DNA of 64,000 nucleotides. Origin: Streptomyces griseus (lineage in GTDB: Bacteria > Actinomycetota > Actinomycetes > Streptomycetales > Streptomycetaceae). Where the stretch lies: positions 699,954 to 763,953 of the forward strand of contig NZ_MDKB01000003.1 in assembly GCF_001715295.1 (NCBI RefSeq), in the 5' to 3' direction. The notes beneath the pieces are model-generated. The model made no database searches. It was not told the DNA's origin and saw only the letters and a program-made list of their open reading frames with translations. This document shows, piece after piece, positions 16,148 through 26,725 of this stretch; positions within the stretch are counted from its first letter, which is position 1, and each line of letters opens with the position of its first letter. The position numbers and the translations under genes are program-made.

Positions 16148-17386
16148 ATGAGGACACGGAGCGGGAACGCGGAGCGGGTGGTGGTGATCGGCGCCGGGAT
16201 GGCGGGCGCGCGGCTCGCCGCCCGGGTCCCCGGTGTCACCGTCGTCGGCGAGGAGGAGCACGCGCCGTACAACAGGGTGCTCCTGGCCGAGGTGCTCGCC
16301 GGCCGGTACGGGCCGGACGTCATCGCCCTGCCGTCCGCCGAGGTACGGCGGGGCGTGCGGGTCGTCCGGATCGACCGGGCCGAGCGGCTCGTGCACTGCG
16401 ACGACGGCGGCGTCATCGGCTACGGGCGCCTCGTGCTGGCCACCGGCTCCAACCCGGTGCTGCCACCGCTGCGCGGTCCGGGACGCACCCTGCCGGACGG
16501 CGTACATCCCTTCCGCACCCTCGACGACTGCCTGGCGCTGGGCGCGGTCGTACGCCCCGGCGTGCGCGCCGTCGTGATCGGCGGTGGGCTCCTCGGGGTC
16601 TCGGCCGCACGCGCCCTGGCCGAACGCGGCGCCCACGTGGTGCTGGCCCAGCAGGGCGAGCACCTCATGGAGCGTCAGCTGGACGCCGAGGCGGCCGGGA
16701 TGCTGCGGAGCCACCTGGAGGCCCTCGGGGTCGAGGTGCACACGGAGTGCCGGGTGCGGGGGCTGCGCTGTACCGACGGGGCCGCACCGGCGGTGCGGGC
16801 CGTGGAACTGGCCGACGGCTACGAGCTGGAGGCCGGGATCGCGGTGCTGGCCTGCGGGGTCCGCCCGAGGACCGGTCTGGCGCAGGCCGCCGGTCTCGAC
16901 GTCCGCAAGGGCGTCGTCGTCGATGACGAGCTGCGCACCTCGGACCCGTACATCCACGCGGTCGGCGACTGCGCCGAGCACAGCGGCACCGTGTACGGAC
17001 TGGCGGGGGCCGCGCTGGAACAGGCGGACGTGCTGGCCGAGGTGCTGGCCGGAGGGACCGCCCGCTACGGGGGCACCCGGGCCCTCACCCGTCTGACGCT
17101 CCGCTCCCCCGCCGCCCCCACCGTCGCCGCCGGCGCTCCCGGGGCGCTCGACCTGGCCGCCTTCGGCGACTCCCGCCCCCTGCCCGGCGACGACGTGGTC
17201 CGGCTGGCGGACGCCACCCGGGGCGCGTACCGCACGGTCGTGGTCCGCGGTGACCGGCTGGCCGGCGGGGTGCTGTTCGGCGACCTCGCCGCGGTCGGCA
17301 CCCTCGCCCGGACCTGGCAGGACGACGAACCGCTCCCCGCCGACACGTCCCTGCTCCACCTGCTCACCAACGACGGAGGCTTCTGA
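16148..17386 (+). CDS. FAD/NAD(P) oxidoreductase, nitrite reductase-associated
   Basis: A 412-residue flavoprotein resembling the N-terminal half of NirB and the NasB electron-transfer proteins. The FAD motif is VVVIGAGMAGARLA near the start. PYNRVLLAEVLAG is the typical NirB-type active-site stretch. A second Rossmann motif reads VIGGGLLGVSAARAL, and the FAD tail is YIHAVGDCAEH. There is no iron-sulfur or siroheme domain. It probably supplies electrons to NasA or NirB. I prefer the ATG at 16148, downstream of the GlnR box; an upstream GTG at 16073 would place the box inside the gene. No Shine-Dalgarno is visible. Its TGA overlaps the nirB ATG by one base, implying translational coupling. Confidence 0.88.
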   Translation: MRTRSGNAERVVVIGAGMAGARLAARVPGVTVVGEEEHAPYNRVLLAEVLAGRYGPDVIALPSAEVRRGVRVVRIDRAERLVHCDDGGVIGYGRLVLATGSNPVLPPLRGPGRTLPDGVHPFRTLDDCLALGAVVRPGVRAVVIGGGLLGVSAARALAERGAHVVLAQQGEHLMERQLDAEAAGMLRSHLEALGVEVHTECRVRGLRCTDGAAPAVRAVELADGYELEAGIAVLACGVRPRTGLAQAAGLDVRKGVVVDDELRTSDPYIHAVGDCAEHSGTVYGLAGAALEQADVLAEVLAGGTARYGGTRALTRLTLRSPAAPTVAAGAPGALDLAAFGDSRPLPGDDVVRLADATRGAYRTVVVRGDRLAGGVLFGDLAAVGTLARTWQDDEPLPADTSLLHLLTNDGGF

Positions 17387-19971
17387 TGCCGGTGCCCACC
17401 CCCCCGACCGCCCCCACCGCGGGCGTGCCGACGATCGTGGTCGTCGGGCACGGCATGGTCGGCCAGCGGTTCCTGGAGGCGCTCGCGGACCGCGGGCTGA
17501 CCGCGGCGGCGGGCACGGCCCGGGTCGTCGTGCTCTGCGAGGAGCCCCGCCCCGCCTACGACCGCGTCCGGCTGACCTCGTACTTCTCCGGGCGGACGCC
17601 GGAGGAACTCGCCCTCGCCGAGCCGGACTTCATGGCCCGTCACGGCATCGAGCTGCGCGTCGGCGACCCGGCGGAGAGCGTCGACCGTCAGGCACGCACC
17701 GTCACCGCGCGTTCCGGGGAGACGTTCTCCTACGACACGCTGGTCCTGGCCACCGGCTCGTACCCGTTCGTCCCCCCGGTCCCCGGCAAGGACGCCGAGG
17801 GCTGCTTCGTCTACCGCACCGTCGAGGACCTCCTCGCGATCGAGGAGTACGCGAAGGGCGCGACGACCGGCGCGGTGGTCGGGGGCGGGCTGCTCGGGCT
17901 GGAGGCCGCCGGCGCGCTCAAGGGCCTCGGGCTCGCGACGCACGTCGTGGAGTTCGCCCCCCGGCTGATGCCGGTCCAGGTCGACGAGGGCGGCGGAGCC
18001 GCGCTGCTGCGCACGATCGAGGACATGGGCCTCTCCGTCCACACCGGCGTCGGCACCCAGGAGATCACCGCGGACGACGACGGCCGGGTGACCGGGATGT
18101 CGCTGTCCGACGGCTCCTCGCTCGCCACCGACCTCGTCGTCTTCTCCGCCGGCGTACGCCCCCGCGACCAGCTGGCCCGCGACTGCGGTCTCGCGGTGGG
18201 GCCGCGCGGCGGCATCGTCGTCGACGAGCAGTGCCGCACCTCCGACGGCGACGTCTTCGCGATCGGTGAGTGCGCGCTGGCCTCGGACGGCCGGGTGTAC
18301 GGCCTGGTGGCGCCGGGCTACGAGATGGCGCAGGTGGCCGCCGGGGTGATCGCGGGACAGGCGGGAGCGTTCACCGGCGCCGACCTGTCGACGAAGCTGA
18401 AGCTGCTCGGTGTGGACGTCGCCTCGTTCGGTGACGCGCACGGCGCGGCCGAGGGCTGCCTGGACGTCGTCTACGCGGACTCCCGCTCGGGGGTCTACAA
18501 GAAGCTGGTGATCGGCCGGGACGGCACGCTGCTCGGCGGGGTCCTGGTCGGGGACGCCGACCAGTACGGCACGCTGCGGCCGATGACCGGCAGGGTCCTG
18601 CCGGTGGCACCGGAGCAGCTGGTGCTCCCGGCCGGTGCGGGCGCCCCCGTCGCCCTCGGGCCGTCCTCGCTGCCGGACGAGGCCGTGATCTGTTCCTGCC
18701 ACAACGTGAGCAAGGGGGCGATCTGCGAGCACACCACGCTGCCCGAGGTGAAGAAGTGCACCAAGGCGGGCACCGGCTGCGGGAGTTGCCTGAAGGTCAT
18801 CGGCCAGTTGCTGCCGCAGCCCGAGGACCAGGGGCTGTGCGGCTGCTTCGCGTACACCCGCACCGAGCTGTACGAGATCGTCCGCACCCTGGGGGTCACG
18901 ACGTACGCCGGGCTGCTGGACTCGCACGGTCGCGACACGGCCAGGGGCGGGGACGGCTGCGAGGTCTGCAAGCCGACGGTCGGCTCGATCATCGCCTCGC
19001 TGGCGCCGACGGTCGGTGCGAGCGGCTACGTCCTGGACGGCGAACAGGCGGCGCTGCAGGACACCAACGACCATTTCCTGGCCAACCTCCAGCGCAACGG
19101 CTCCTACTCGATCGTGCCGCGCATCCCGGGCGGAGAGATCACCCCGGAGAAGCTGATCGTGATCGGCGAGGTGGCCCGGGACTTCGGCCTCTACACGAAG
19201 ATCACCGGGGGCCAGCGGATCGACCTGTTCGGCGCCCGCGTGGACCAGCTGCCGCTGATCTGGACCCGGCTGGTCGACGCGGGCTTCGAATCGGGGCACG
19301 CGTACGGGAAGTCGCTGCGGACGGTCAAGTCCTGCGTGGGGAGCACCTGGTGCCGCTACGGCGTGCAGGACTCGGTGAAGATGGCCATCGACCTGGAGTT
19401 GCGCTACCGGGGACTGCGCTCCCCGCACAAGCTGAAGTCGGCGGTCTCCGGCTGCGCCCGGGAGTGCGCGGAGGCCCGCGGCAAGGACTTCGGGATCATC
19501 GCCACCGCCCAGGGCTGGAATCTGTACGTCGGCGGCAACGGCGGCGCCACCCCGCGCCACGCGGACCTGCTGGCCCAGGACCTCTCCGACGCCGAACTGG
19601 TGCGGCTCGTCGACAGGTTCCTGATGTTCTACATCCGTACGGCGGACCGCCTGGAGCGCACCTCGACCTGGCTGGACCGGATCGAGGGCGGCCTGGAGCA
19701 CGTTCGGGACGTCGTCGTCCACGACTCCCTGGGGCTCTGCGACGAACTGGAGCGGCTGATGGCCGACCACGTCGCCGGCTACCGCGACGAGTGGGCCGAG
19801 ACCGTCAACGATCCCGAACGGCTCCGCCGCTTCGTCACCTTCGTCAACGCCCCCGACGCACCCGACCCCTCGGTCAAGTTCGTCCCCGAGCGCGACCAGG
19901 TCAAGCCCGACCTGGACATCCTCGCGGGCCCCGTGCTGGCCGTCCGCACTCTCGAAGGGACTCCCTCCTGA
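17386..19971 (+). CDS. nirB: Assimilatory nitrite reductase [NAD(P)H] large subunit
   Basis: An 861-residue siroheme enzyme that reduces nitrite to ammonium. The order is FAD domain (VVVGHGMVGQRFLEAL), NAD(P) domain (AVVGGGLLGLEAAGAL), a BFD-like 2Fe-2S domain from about residue 436 (ICSCHNVSKGAI, KAGTGCGSCLKVI), a second CGC/CEVCKPT cysteine pair, then the ferredoxin-like and siroheme/4Fe-4S region. The siroheme cysteines are in SCVGSTWCRYG (about 649) and SGCARECAEARG (about 690). Length is typical. It sits between the accessory reductase and nirD, overlapping each by one base, so the three form one operon behind the GlnR box. Confidence 0.96.
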   Translation: MPVPTPPTAPTAGVPTIVVVGHGMVGQRFLEALADRGLTAAAGTARVVVLCEEPRPAYDRVRLTSYFSGRTPEELALAEPDFMARHGIELRVGDPAESVDRQARTVTARSGETFSYDTLVLATGSYPFVPPVPGKDAEGCFVYRTVEDLLAIEEYAKGATTGAVVGGGLLGLEAAGALKGLGLATHVVEFAPRLMPVQVDEGGGAALLRTIEDMGLSVHTGVGTQEITADDDGRVTGMSLSDGSSLATDLVVFSAGVRPRDQLARDCGLAVGPRGGIVVDEQCRTSDGDVFAIGECALASDGRVYGLVAPGYEMAQVAAGVIAGQAGAFTGADLSTKLKLLGVDVASFGDAHGAAEGCLDVVYADSRSGVYKKLVIGRDGTLLGGVLVGDADQYGTLRPMTGRVLPVAPEQLVLPAGAGAPVALGPSSLPDEAVICSCHNVSKGAICEHTTLPEVKKCTKAGTGCGSCLKVIGQLLPQPEDQGLCGCFAYTRTELYEIVRTLGVTTYAGLLDSHGRDTARGGDGCEVCKPTVGSIIASLAPTVGASGYVLDGEQAALQDTNDHFLANLQRNGSYSIVPRIPGGEITPEKLIVIGEVARDFGLYTKITGGQRIDLFGARVDQLPLIWTRLVDAGFESGHAYGKSLRTVKSCVGSTWCRYGVQDSVKMAIDLELRYRGLRSPHKLKSAVSGCARECAEARGKDFGIIATAQGWNLYVGGNGGATPRHADLLAQDLSDAELVRLVDRFLMFYIRTADRLERTSTWLDRIEGGLEHVRDVVVHDSLGLCDELERLMADHVAGYRDEWAETVNDPERLRRFVTFVNAPDAPDPSVKFVPERDQVKPDLDILAGPVLAVRTLEGTPS

Positions 19972-20330
19972 TGACGACCCGGACCATGGACACCGTGCAG
20001 GACACCCGGACGATCCAGCTGTCGGACGGAGCGGACTGGCTCACGGTCTGCGACCGCGCCCTGCTGACCCCGGGCCGCGGGGTGGCCGCCCTCCTCCCGG
20101 ACGGCCGGCAGGTCGCGCTGTTCGTGGACCGGGCGGGCCGCACGTACGCGATCGACAACCGCGACCCGTTCACGGGCGCCTACGTCCTCTCGCGGGGGCT
20201 CGTCGGCTCCGCGGCGGGCCGGCCGTTCGTCGCCTCCCCGCTGCTGAAGCAGCGGTTCGACCTGGAGACCGGGGCCTGCCTGGACGACGACGAGGTCACC
20301 GTGCCGGTCTTCGCGGTCCGCGCGCACTGA
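19971..20330 (+). CDS. nirD: Nitrite reductase [NAD(P)H] small subunit
   Basis: A 119-residue NirD protein with a Rieske-like beta fold. As in other NirD subunits the classic Rieske Cys/His ligands are absent; the conserved stretches are VCDRALLTPGRGVAALLPDGRQVALF, YAIDNRDPFTGAYVLSRGLVGS and VASPLLKQRFDLETGACLDDDE. It associates with NirB and is needed for full activity. The ATG overlaps the nirB stop by one base. No clear terminator follows; the promoter region of the next gene begins within 10 bp of the stop. Confidence 0.96.
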   Translation: MTTRTMDTVQDTRTIQLSDGADWLTVCDRALLTPGRGVAALLPDGRQVALFVDRAGRTYAIDNRDPFTGAYVLSRGLVGSAAGRPFVASPLLKQRFDLETGACLDDDEVTVPVFAVRAH

Positions 20331-20339
20331 TCACGTACC

Positions 20340-20372
20340 GTTCACCCTTCATTGACGCTCCGTCAACCACCG
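20340..20372 (+). promoter_or_regulatory. Candidate PHO box (PhoP direct repeats)
   Basis: Heptamers at 11-bp spacing: GTTCACC (20340), ATTGACG (20351) and GTCAACC (20362). The first is a perfect PhoP direct-repeat unit; the others are partial. The site lies about 100 bp before a PhoX-like phosphatase gene, which makes phosphate control plausible. Confidence 0.4.
20352..20366. promoter_or_regulatory. Inverted repeat TTGACG-CTC-CGTCAA
   Basis: A perfect 6-bp inverted repeat with a 3-base spacer. It overlaps the candidate PHO box and a TTGACG -35-like hexamer. The core TGACG-N3-CGTCA matches the repeat at 13744-13760, so one regulator may bind both. Confidence 0.45.
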
Positions 20373-20446
20373 GCCTCTACTGTCCTGACGTTCGACCCGC
20401 CGGGCCGACCGGACCGGCGGGCCCGCACGTCACCCGTGGAGTGATC

Positions 20447-21613
20447 GTGGAACGTCGGACCTTCTTGCGCACAGCGGTGATCGGCAGTTCGGCGGCGGCC
20501 TTCGGCGGCACTCTCTGGCGGGGTGCCGCCGTCGCCGCTCCGGCCCAGCCGGCCACCGGCCCCTACGGCGTCCTGCAGGCGGCGAACGCCGACGGCATCC
20601 TGCTGCCGAGCGGCTTCACCAGCCGCGTCGTCGCCCGCTCGGGGAAGACCGTCCCCGGCACCTCGTACGCCTGGCACAGCGCACCCGACGGGGGCGCGAC
20701 GTTCACCGACGGCAACGGCTGGATCTACGTCTCCAACGCGGAGGTGTCCTCGGGCAGCGGCGGCGGGGCGAGCGCGGTGCGCTTCGACTCCTCCGGGACG
20801 GTCACCTCGGCCTACCGGATCCTGTCCGGCACGAACAACAACTGCGCGGGCGGACGCACCCCGTGGAACACCTGGCTCTCCTGCGAGGAGGTCAGCCGCG
20901 GCTTCGTGTACGAGACCGACCCGTGGGGGGTGAACGCCGCCGTGCAGCGGCCCGCGCTGGGGCGTTTCAAGCACGAGGCGGCGGCCGCGGACCCCGACCA
21001 CGGCTACGTCTACCTCACCGAGGACGAGACGGACGGCCGGTTCTACCGTTTCCGCCCCGCCACGTGGGGCGACCTCTCCTCCGGCATCCTCCAGGTGCTG
21101 GTGGCGGGCACCGGAACCTCGGGCCCGGTGACCTGGGCGACCGTCCCCGACCCGGACGGCTCCCCCACCCAGACCCGCTACCAGGTGTCCGGCGCCAAGG
21201 TCTTCGACGGCGGCGAGGGCTGCTTCTACGCGGCCGGCACCTGCTGGTTCACCACCAAGGGGGACAACAGGGTGTGGGCGTACGACGCGAACACGTCCTC
21301 CCTGTCGCTCGCCTACGACGACTCGCTGGTCACCGGCGGCACCGCACCGCTCACGGGCGTCGACAACGTCACCAGGTCCGCCTCGGGCGACCTGTACGTG
21401 GCCGAGGACGGCGGCACCATGGAGATCTGCCTGATCACACCGGACGACACCGTCGCACCGTTCCTGCGGATCAGCGGCCAGTCGGGGTCGGAGATCACCG
21501 GGCCCGCCTTCTCCCCGGACGGGAAGCGGCTCTACTTCTCCTCGCAGCGCGGGACGAGCGGCAGCTCCTCGGGGGGCATCACCTACGAGGTCACCGGGCC
21601 GTTCCGCGGCTGA
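20447..21613 (+). CDS. Tat-secreted PhoX-like (DUF839) phosphatase
   Basis: A 388-residue protein with an N-terminal twin-arginine signal (MERRTFLRT, then a hydrophobic stretch to about 33 ending AAVAAPA). The mature part resembles the PhoX/DUF839 beta-propeller phosphatases: LPSGFTSRVVARSGK, a central CGGRTPWNTWLSCEEV-like segment (NNCAGGRTPWNTWLSCEE), HEAAAADPDHGYVYLTED and FSPDGKRLYFSSQRG. PhoX enzymes are calcium/iron phosphomonoesterases, so an extracellular phosphatase is likely but not certain. I chose GTG 20447 because GGAG lies 6 bases upstream; GTG 20441 is too close to it. The PHO box upstream supports a phosphate role. Confidence 0.8.
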   Translation: MERRTFLRTAVIGSSAAAFGGTLWRGAAVAAPAQPATGPYGVLQAANADGILLPSGFTSRVVARSGKTVPGTSYAWHSAPDGGATFTDGNGWIYVSNAEVSSGSGGGASAVRFDSSGTVTSAYRILSGTNNNCAGGRTPWNTWLSCEEVSRGFVYETDPWGVNAAVQRPALGRFKHEAAAADPDHGYVYLTEDETDGRFYRFRPATWGDLSSGILQVLVAGTGTSGPVTWATVPDPDGSPTQTRYQVSGAKVFDGGEGCFYAAGTCWFTTKGDNRVWAYDANTSSLSLAYDDSLVTGGTAPLTGVDNVTRSASGDLYVAEDGGTMEICLITPDDTVAPFLRISGQSGSEITGPAFSPDGKRLYFSSQRGTSGSSSGGITYEVTGPFRG

Positions 21614-21673
21614 CCCGGCCCGCGGCCGGGGGGACGCCGGGGCAGCGGCGGCGCGCCGCTGCCCTCGCGACGG

Positions 21674-21994
21674 TCAGGCCTGACCGCCGGCCTCGACGGC
21701 GGCCGGGTCCATCCACACGACCTCCCAGATGTGGTGGTCCGGGTCCTGGAACGACCGGCCGTACATGAACCCCTCGTCCATCGGGTCGTTGGCGGGGAAC
21801 CCGCCCGCGGCGAGGGCGGCGTCCGCCATCTCGTCGACCTGGGCACGGCTGTCCGCGCTCAGCGCGATGAGCACCTCGGTCGACCTGCCGGCGTCGGCGA
21901 TCTCCTTCTTGGTGAAGTCCTTGAAGCGCGACTCGCCGATGAGCATGGCGAAGATGGTGTCGCTGATGACCAGACAGGCCGTGCTCTCGTCAGT
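21674..21994 (-). pseudogene. VOC (glyoxalase-like) protein, 5' end lost at an IS junction
   Basis: About 106 residues of a vicinal oxygen chelate protein, beginning TDESTACLVISDTIF and including FMYGRSFQDPDHHIWEVVWMDP, the usual C-terminal metal-ligand region with its glutamate. Relatives have about 30 more N-terminal residues containing the first beta-strand and a metal ligand, and these are missing. The homology stops exactly where the right end of an IS200/IS605 remnant starts (about 21995). The only start in frame is a TTG created by the IS end. The lost N-terminus is not found beyond the IS, so the gene is broken and probably inactive. Confidence 0.8.
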
Positions 21995-22002
21995 CAACTT
22001 GA

Positions 22003-22022
22003 CCCGGCCCTGGAGGGCCGGG
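22003..22022 (-). repeat. Subterminal hairpin of the IS right end
   Basis: CCCGGCCC-TGGA-GGGCCGGG, a perfect 8-bp stem with a 4-base loop, flanked by GTCAACTTGAC (21993-22003). IS200/IS605 ends form such hairpins for recognition by the TnpA tyrosine transposase. In TnpB systems this region also encodes the 3' part of the guide RNA (reRNA/omegaRNA), whose guide would be copied from the flanking VOC sequence. Confidence 0.65.
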
Positions 22023-22075
22023 CTTGGAGGTAGCGCCCAACTGGCTGCTGGGTTGGCCCCTCCGTCCAGACACCC

Positions 22076-22247
22076 CTATGGGGTGGCAGGGACGCGTGAC
22101 TCACGCCCCGCGGTCCACACCGTCTCGCCCTTGCGGCCGATGTTGTGGGACGCGTTGTCGTCCGCGTGCATGAGGGCCCCGCAGGACCGGCAGGCGAACG
22201 TCGCTTGTGACTGGCGGTTGCGCCGGTCGATGTAACCGCACTCGGAT
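22076..22247 (-). pseudogene. TnpB C-terminal fragment (zinc ribbon and RuvC-III)
   Basis: About 57 residues of a TnpB RNA-guided nuclease. They begin within SSECGYIDRRNRQSQATF and continue through CRSCG, giving the CxxC...CxxC zinc-ribbon pattern with one position (S-S-E-C) altered at the junction. HADDNASHNI follows, which contains the third RuvC catalytic aspartate. Everything upstream, including the other RuvC motifs, has been deleted and the fragment joins directly to the region before tnpA. It ends at a TAG at 22076. Non-functional as a nuclease. Confidence 0.8.
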
Positions 22248-22279
22248 GATCTATGTCGCCATGCTGGTAGCCAAACCCC

Positions 22280-22443
22280 GATATCCGCAGGGGTCGTACG
22301 GTCGTCCACACCCTCCATGCTCATTTGGTCTTCACACCCGAGTACCGGCGCGGGCCGTTCACGGACGAGATCCTGCGCCGCTGCGAGGAGGTCATGCGCG
22401 ACGTATGCGCAGACTTCGGAACGGAACTGGTCGAGTTCAAAAA
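22280..22443 (+). pseudogene. IS200-type TnpA transposase, N-terminal fragment
   Basis: About 55 residues reading DIRRGRTVVHTLHAHLVF, PEYRRGPFTDEILRRCEEVM and RDVCADFGTELVEFKN, the start of a Y1 (HUH) transposase. No start codon precedes it in frame (a TAG lies 12 bases upstream of the first recognisable codon). The match ends before the HUH histidine motif (normally just after EF.GE) and the catalytic tyrosine. After 22443 the frame runs into unrelated sequence belonging to the end of the DUF5937 gene. Confidence 0.82.
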
Positions 22444-22466
22444 CACGTCCCGGCCGGCCCTCCCGG

Positions 22467-23483
22467 TCACGCCGGCACGAGCGGCGCCCCTCCCCTGAGC
22501 AGCGAGGCGCCCAGCGGGGTCAGCGTGTGCAGGACCGAGCTGCCGTGGCGCAGGGTGAGGACGAGGCCGGCCTCGCGCAGCACGCAGGCGTGCTGACTCG
22601 CCGAGGCCAGGGAGACCCCCGCCCTGCGGGACAGCTCGCTCGTGGTGCAGCCGTCGCCGATCGCCGTGAGGACGGCGGAACGGGTGTGGCCCACGAGACG
22701 GCCGAGCCACGGTCCGGGCTCGGCGAACACCGGGGCAGCGGGATGGGTGACCGGGTAGACGAGGACGGGCGGGAGCCGCGGGTCGCGGTAGACGACGGGC
22801 GTACCCCGGCAGAAGAACGAGGGCTGCAGCAGGAGTCCCCGGCCGTCCAGACGCAGATCGCGGTCGACCGGGTAGTCCGCCTCCAGCACGGGCGCACGCC
22901 AGCGGATCGTGGACGGGAGGGTGGCGAGAAGTTCGTCCGCGCCGCCGTCCAGCAGGGCACGGCCCCGCAGGGCGCGGTCCGCCTCGACGCTCGCCCGGAT
23001 GTGCGGCCAGTACGGTGCGACCGCGGCGCGGTGGTAGCCGCGCAGAGCGGTGACGAGGCGGGCCAGCGGTTCCGTACGGCCTTCGGCGAGCGCGGCCGGC
23101 AGGGCGGCGGGCGAGCGCCCGCCCCGCGACGACCGATGCGCCGGGGCCCGGTCACCGGCCAGCAGCGCCATCTCGTCACGGAGACGGTCCTGGGGGGTTT
23201 CGCGCAGCGCCTCCGTTCCCGCGTCCAGACCGAATGGCTCGACGCCTTCCCGGGAAGGCGTCAGGAAGTCGGGGAAATAACCGCGGACGGGGACCACCGC
23301 CGACAGCAGACGTGCTTCACCATTCAACCGCGCACGGGTTTCCGTCCGCCATTTCCCGAACACCGTGGAACCCCGCCGGTCCCTGAGCCGGTGGAAACTC
23401 AGAATGGTTTCCCACATTGCGTCCGGCCTGGTGGCCATACGCACTCTGGACAGGTCCACCCCGGACACATGGATACGCAGCAC
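22467..23483 (-). CDS. DUF5937-type winged-helix regulator (ArsR-like)
   Basis: A 338-residue transcriptional regulator. The long N-terminal part (to about 240) matches what I recall as DUF5937 and is probably a sensory or dimer domain. The C-terminus has an ArsR-like winged helix: VGHTRSAVLTAIGDGCTTSELSRRAGVSLASASQHACVLREAGLV. No cysteine metal site is obvious. The start is uncertain: GTG 23483 (used) has a G-rich ribosome site, and ATG at 23522 or 23519 is also in frame. GTG 23483 leaves a 12-bp palindrome just upstream of the gene, which fits an autoregulatory operator. The 3' end lies 20 bp beyond the IS tnpA fragment. Confidence 0.78.
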   Translation of the reverse strand: MLRIHVSGVDLSRVRMATRPDAMWETILSFHRLRDRRGSTVFGKWRTETRARLNGEARLLSAVVPVRGYFPDFLTPSREGVEPFGLDAGTEALRETPQDRLRDEMALLAGDRAPAHRSSRGGRSPAALPAALAEGRTEPLARLVTALRGYHRAAVAPYWPHIRASVEADRALRGRALLDGGADELLATLPSTIRWRAPVLEADYPVDRDLRLDGRGLLLQPSFFCRGTPVVYRDPRLPPVLVYPVTHPAAPVFAEPGPWLGRLVGHTRSAVLTAIGDGCTTSELSRRAGVSLASASQHACVLREAGLVLTLRHGSSVLHTLTPLGASLLRGGAPLVPA

Positions 23484-23494
23484 CGAACCCCCAC

Positions 23495-23506
23495 CTGTTG
23501 CAACAG
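23495..23506. promoter_or_regulatory. Palindrome CTGTTG-CAACAG upstream of the DUF5937 gene
   Basis: A perfect 12-bp palindrome 12 bp before the preferred GTG start. Its place suggests an operator, possibly for autoregulation. Function inferred only from position. Confidence 0.35.
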
Positions 23507-23726
23507 CAATCGCCCCCATCAAAGGGTATACACGCGGTCACAGCAGGTCACCACGGGGTTTCGGCCACAGTTGAAACGTCTCGCCCGCATCCTCGTCACC
23601 GGAAAAGCTGTACGACGTCGGGTGCGCATCCGGCACGACCGAAAGGGCGGGTGAGGGCCGTGGGGGGCTTCGCCCGTCCGGCGGCGGTGGTGACCGGTGC
23701 GGCTCCGCACCCGGCGGGGGTGAGCC

Positions 23727-23764
23727 GGGTGCGGTCCATGGGTGGGGATCCATGGACCGCACCC
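23727..23764. repeat. 15-bp perfect inverted repeat
   Basis: Left arm 23727-23741 (GGGTGCGGTCCATGG), 8-base loop, right arm 23750-23764 (CCATGGACCGCACCC). It is long enough to act as a terminator or protein site. Two smaller hairpins precede it (GGTGCGG-CT-CCGCACC near 23697 and CACCCGGC-N8-GCCGGGTG near 23708). Confidence 0.6.
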
Positions 23765-23840
23765 CGGTCCGCCCGGCCCGTTATTTGCGCACCGAACGAG
23801 GAAAGAAAGAAAACAGAACGGTTCGCAATTCAATTGACGA

Positions 23841-23873
23841 AGCGGCGGCACCCCCGCACAGGGTGCCGCCGCT
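23841..23873 (-). terminator. ppdK terminator
   Basis: A perfect 13-bp stem (AGCGGCGGCACCC at 23841-23853 with GGGTGCCGCCGCT at 23861-23873) and a 7-base loop, 92 bp past the ppdK stop on the minus strand. There is no strong U-tract, which is common in Streptomyces. Confidence 0.75.
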
Positions 23874-23964
23874 TCCGGGTGGTCCGGGTCCGCCGCCGGA
23901 CGGTGAGGGTGGGCATGTCCGACGGCGGCCCCGGAGGTCGTGCGGCCGTGTCCCGGCCGCGTTC

Positions 23965-26676
<2,712 letters not shown>

Positions 26677-26725
26677 GGGTCTCGACTCCTCGAGGACGCG
26701 GTGGCTGCCCTGACGGCGAGGAACA

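Larger units (their letters stand above)
21995..22445. mobile_element. IS200/IS605-family remnant
   Basis: About 450 bp with the layout of an IS605-type element. One end next to the VOC fragment carries a subterminal hairpin, then comes the 3' end of tnpB (minus), then the 5' part of tnpA (plus). Both genes are incomplete: tnpB lacks everything before its zinc ribbon and tnpA stops after about 55 codons. The other IS end is missing. The element cannot transpose by itself. Confidence 0.8.
23484..23964. other. 481-bp gap between the DUF5937 gene and ppdK
   Basis: No gene is supported. It contains the regulator's promoter side, a group of strong hairpins (23697-23764), an unusually AT-rich stretch (about 23778-23840) and the ppdK terminator (23841-23873). 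Confidence 0.6.

Noticed and set aside
17065..19770. A minus-strand open frame of about 900 codons opposite the nitrite reductase genes
   Set aside because: Antisense artefact of high GC; no domain is recognisable and the opposite strand carries clear siroheme and iron-sulfur motifs.
21674..21997. The VOC frame as an intact small gene starting at TTG
   Set aside because: The TTG comes from the IS end and the first beta-strand with a metal ligand is missing, so it is better described as a truncated gene.
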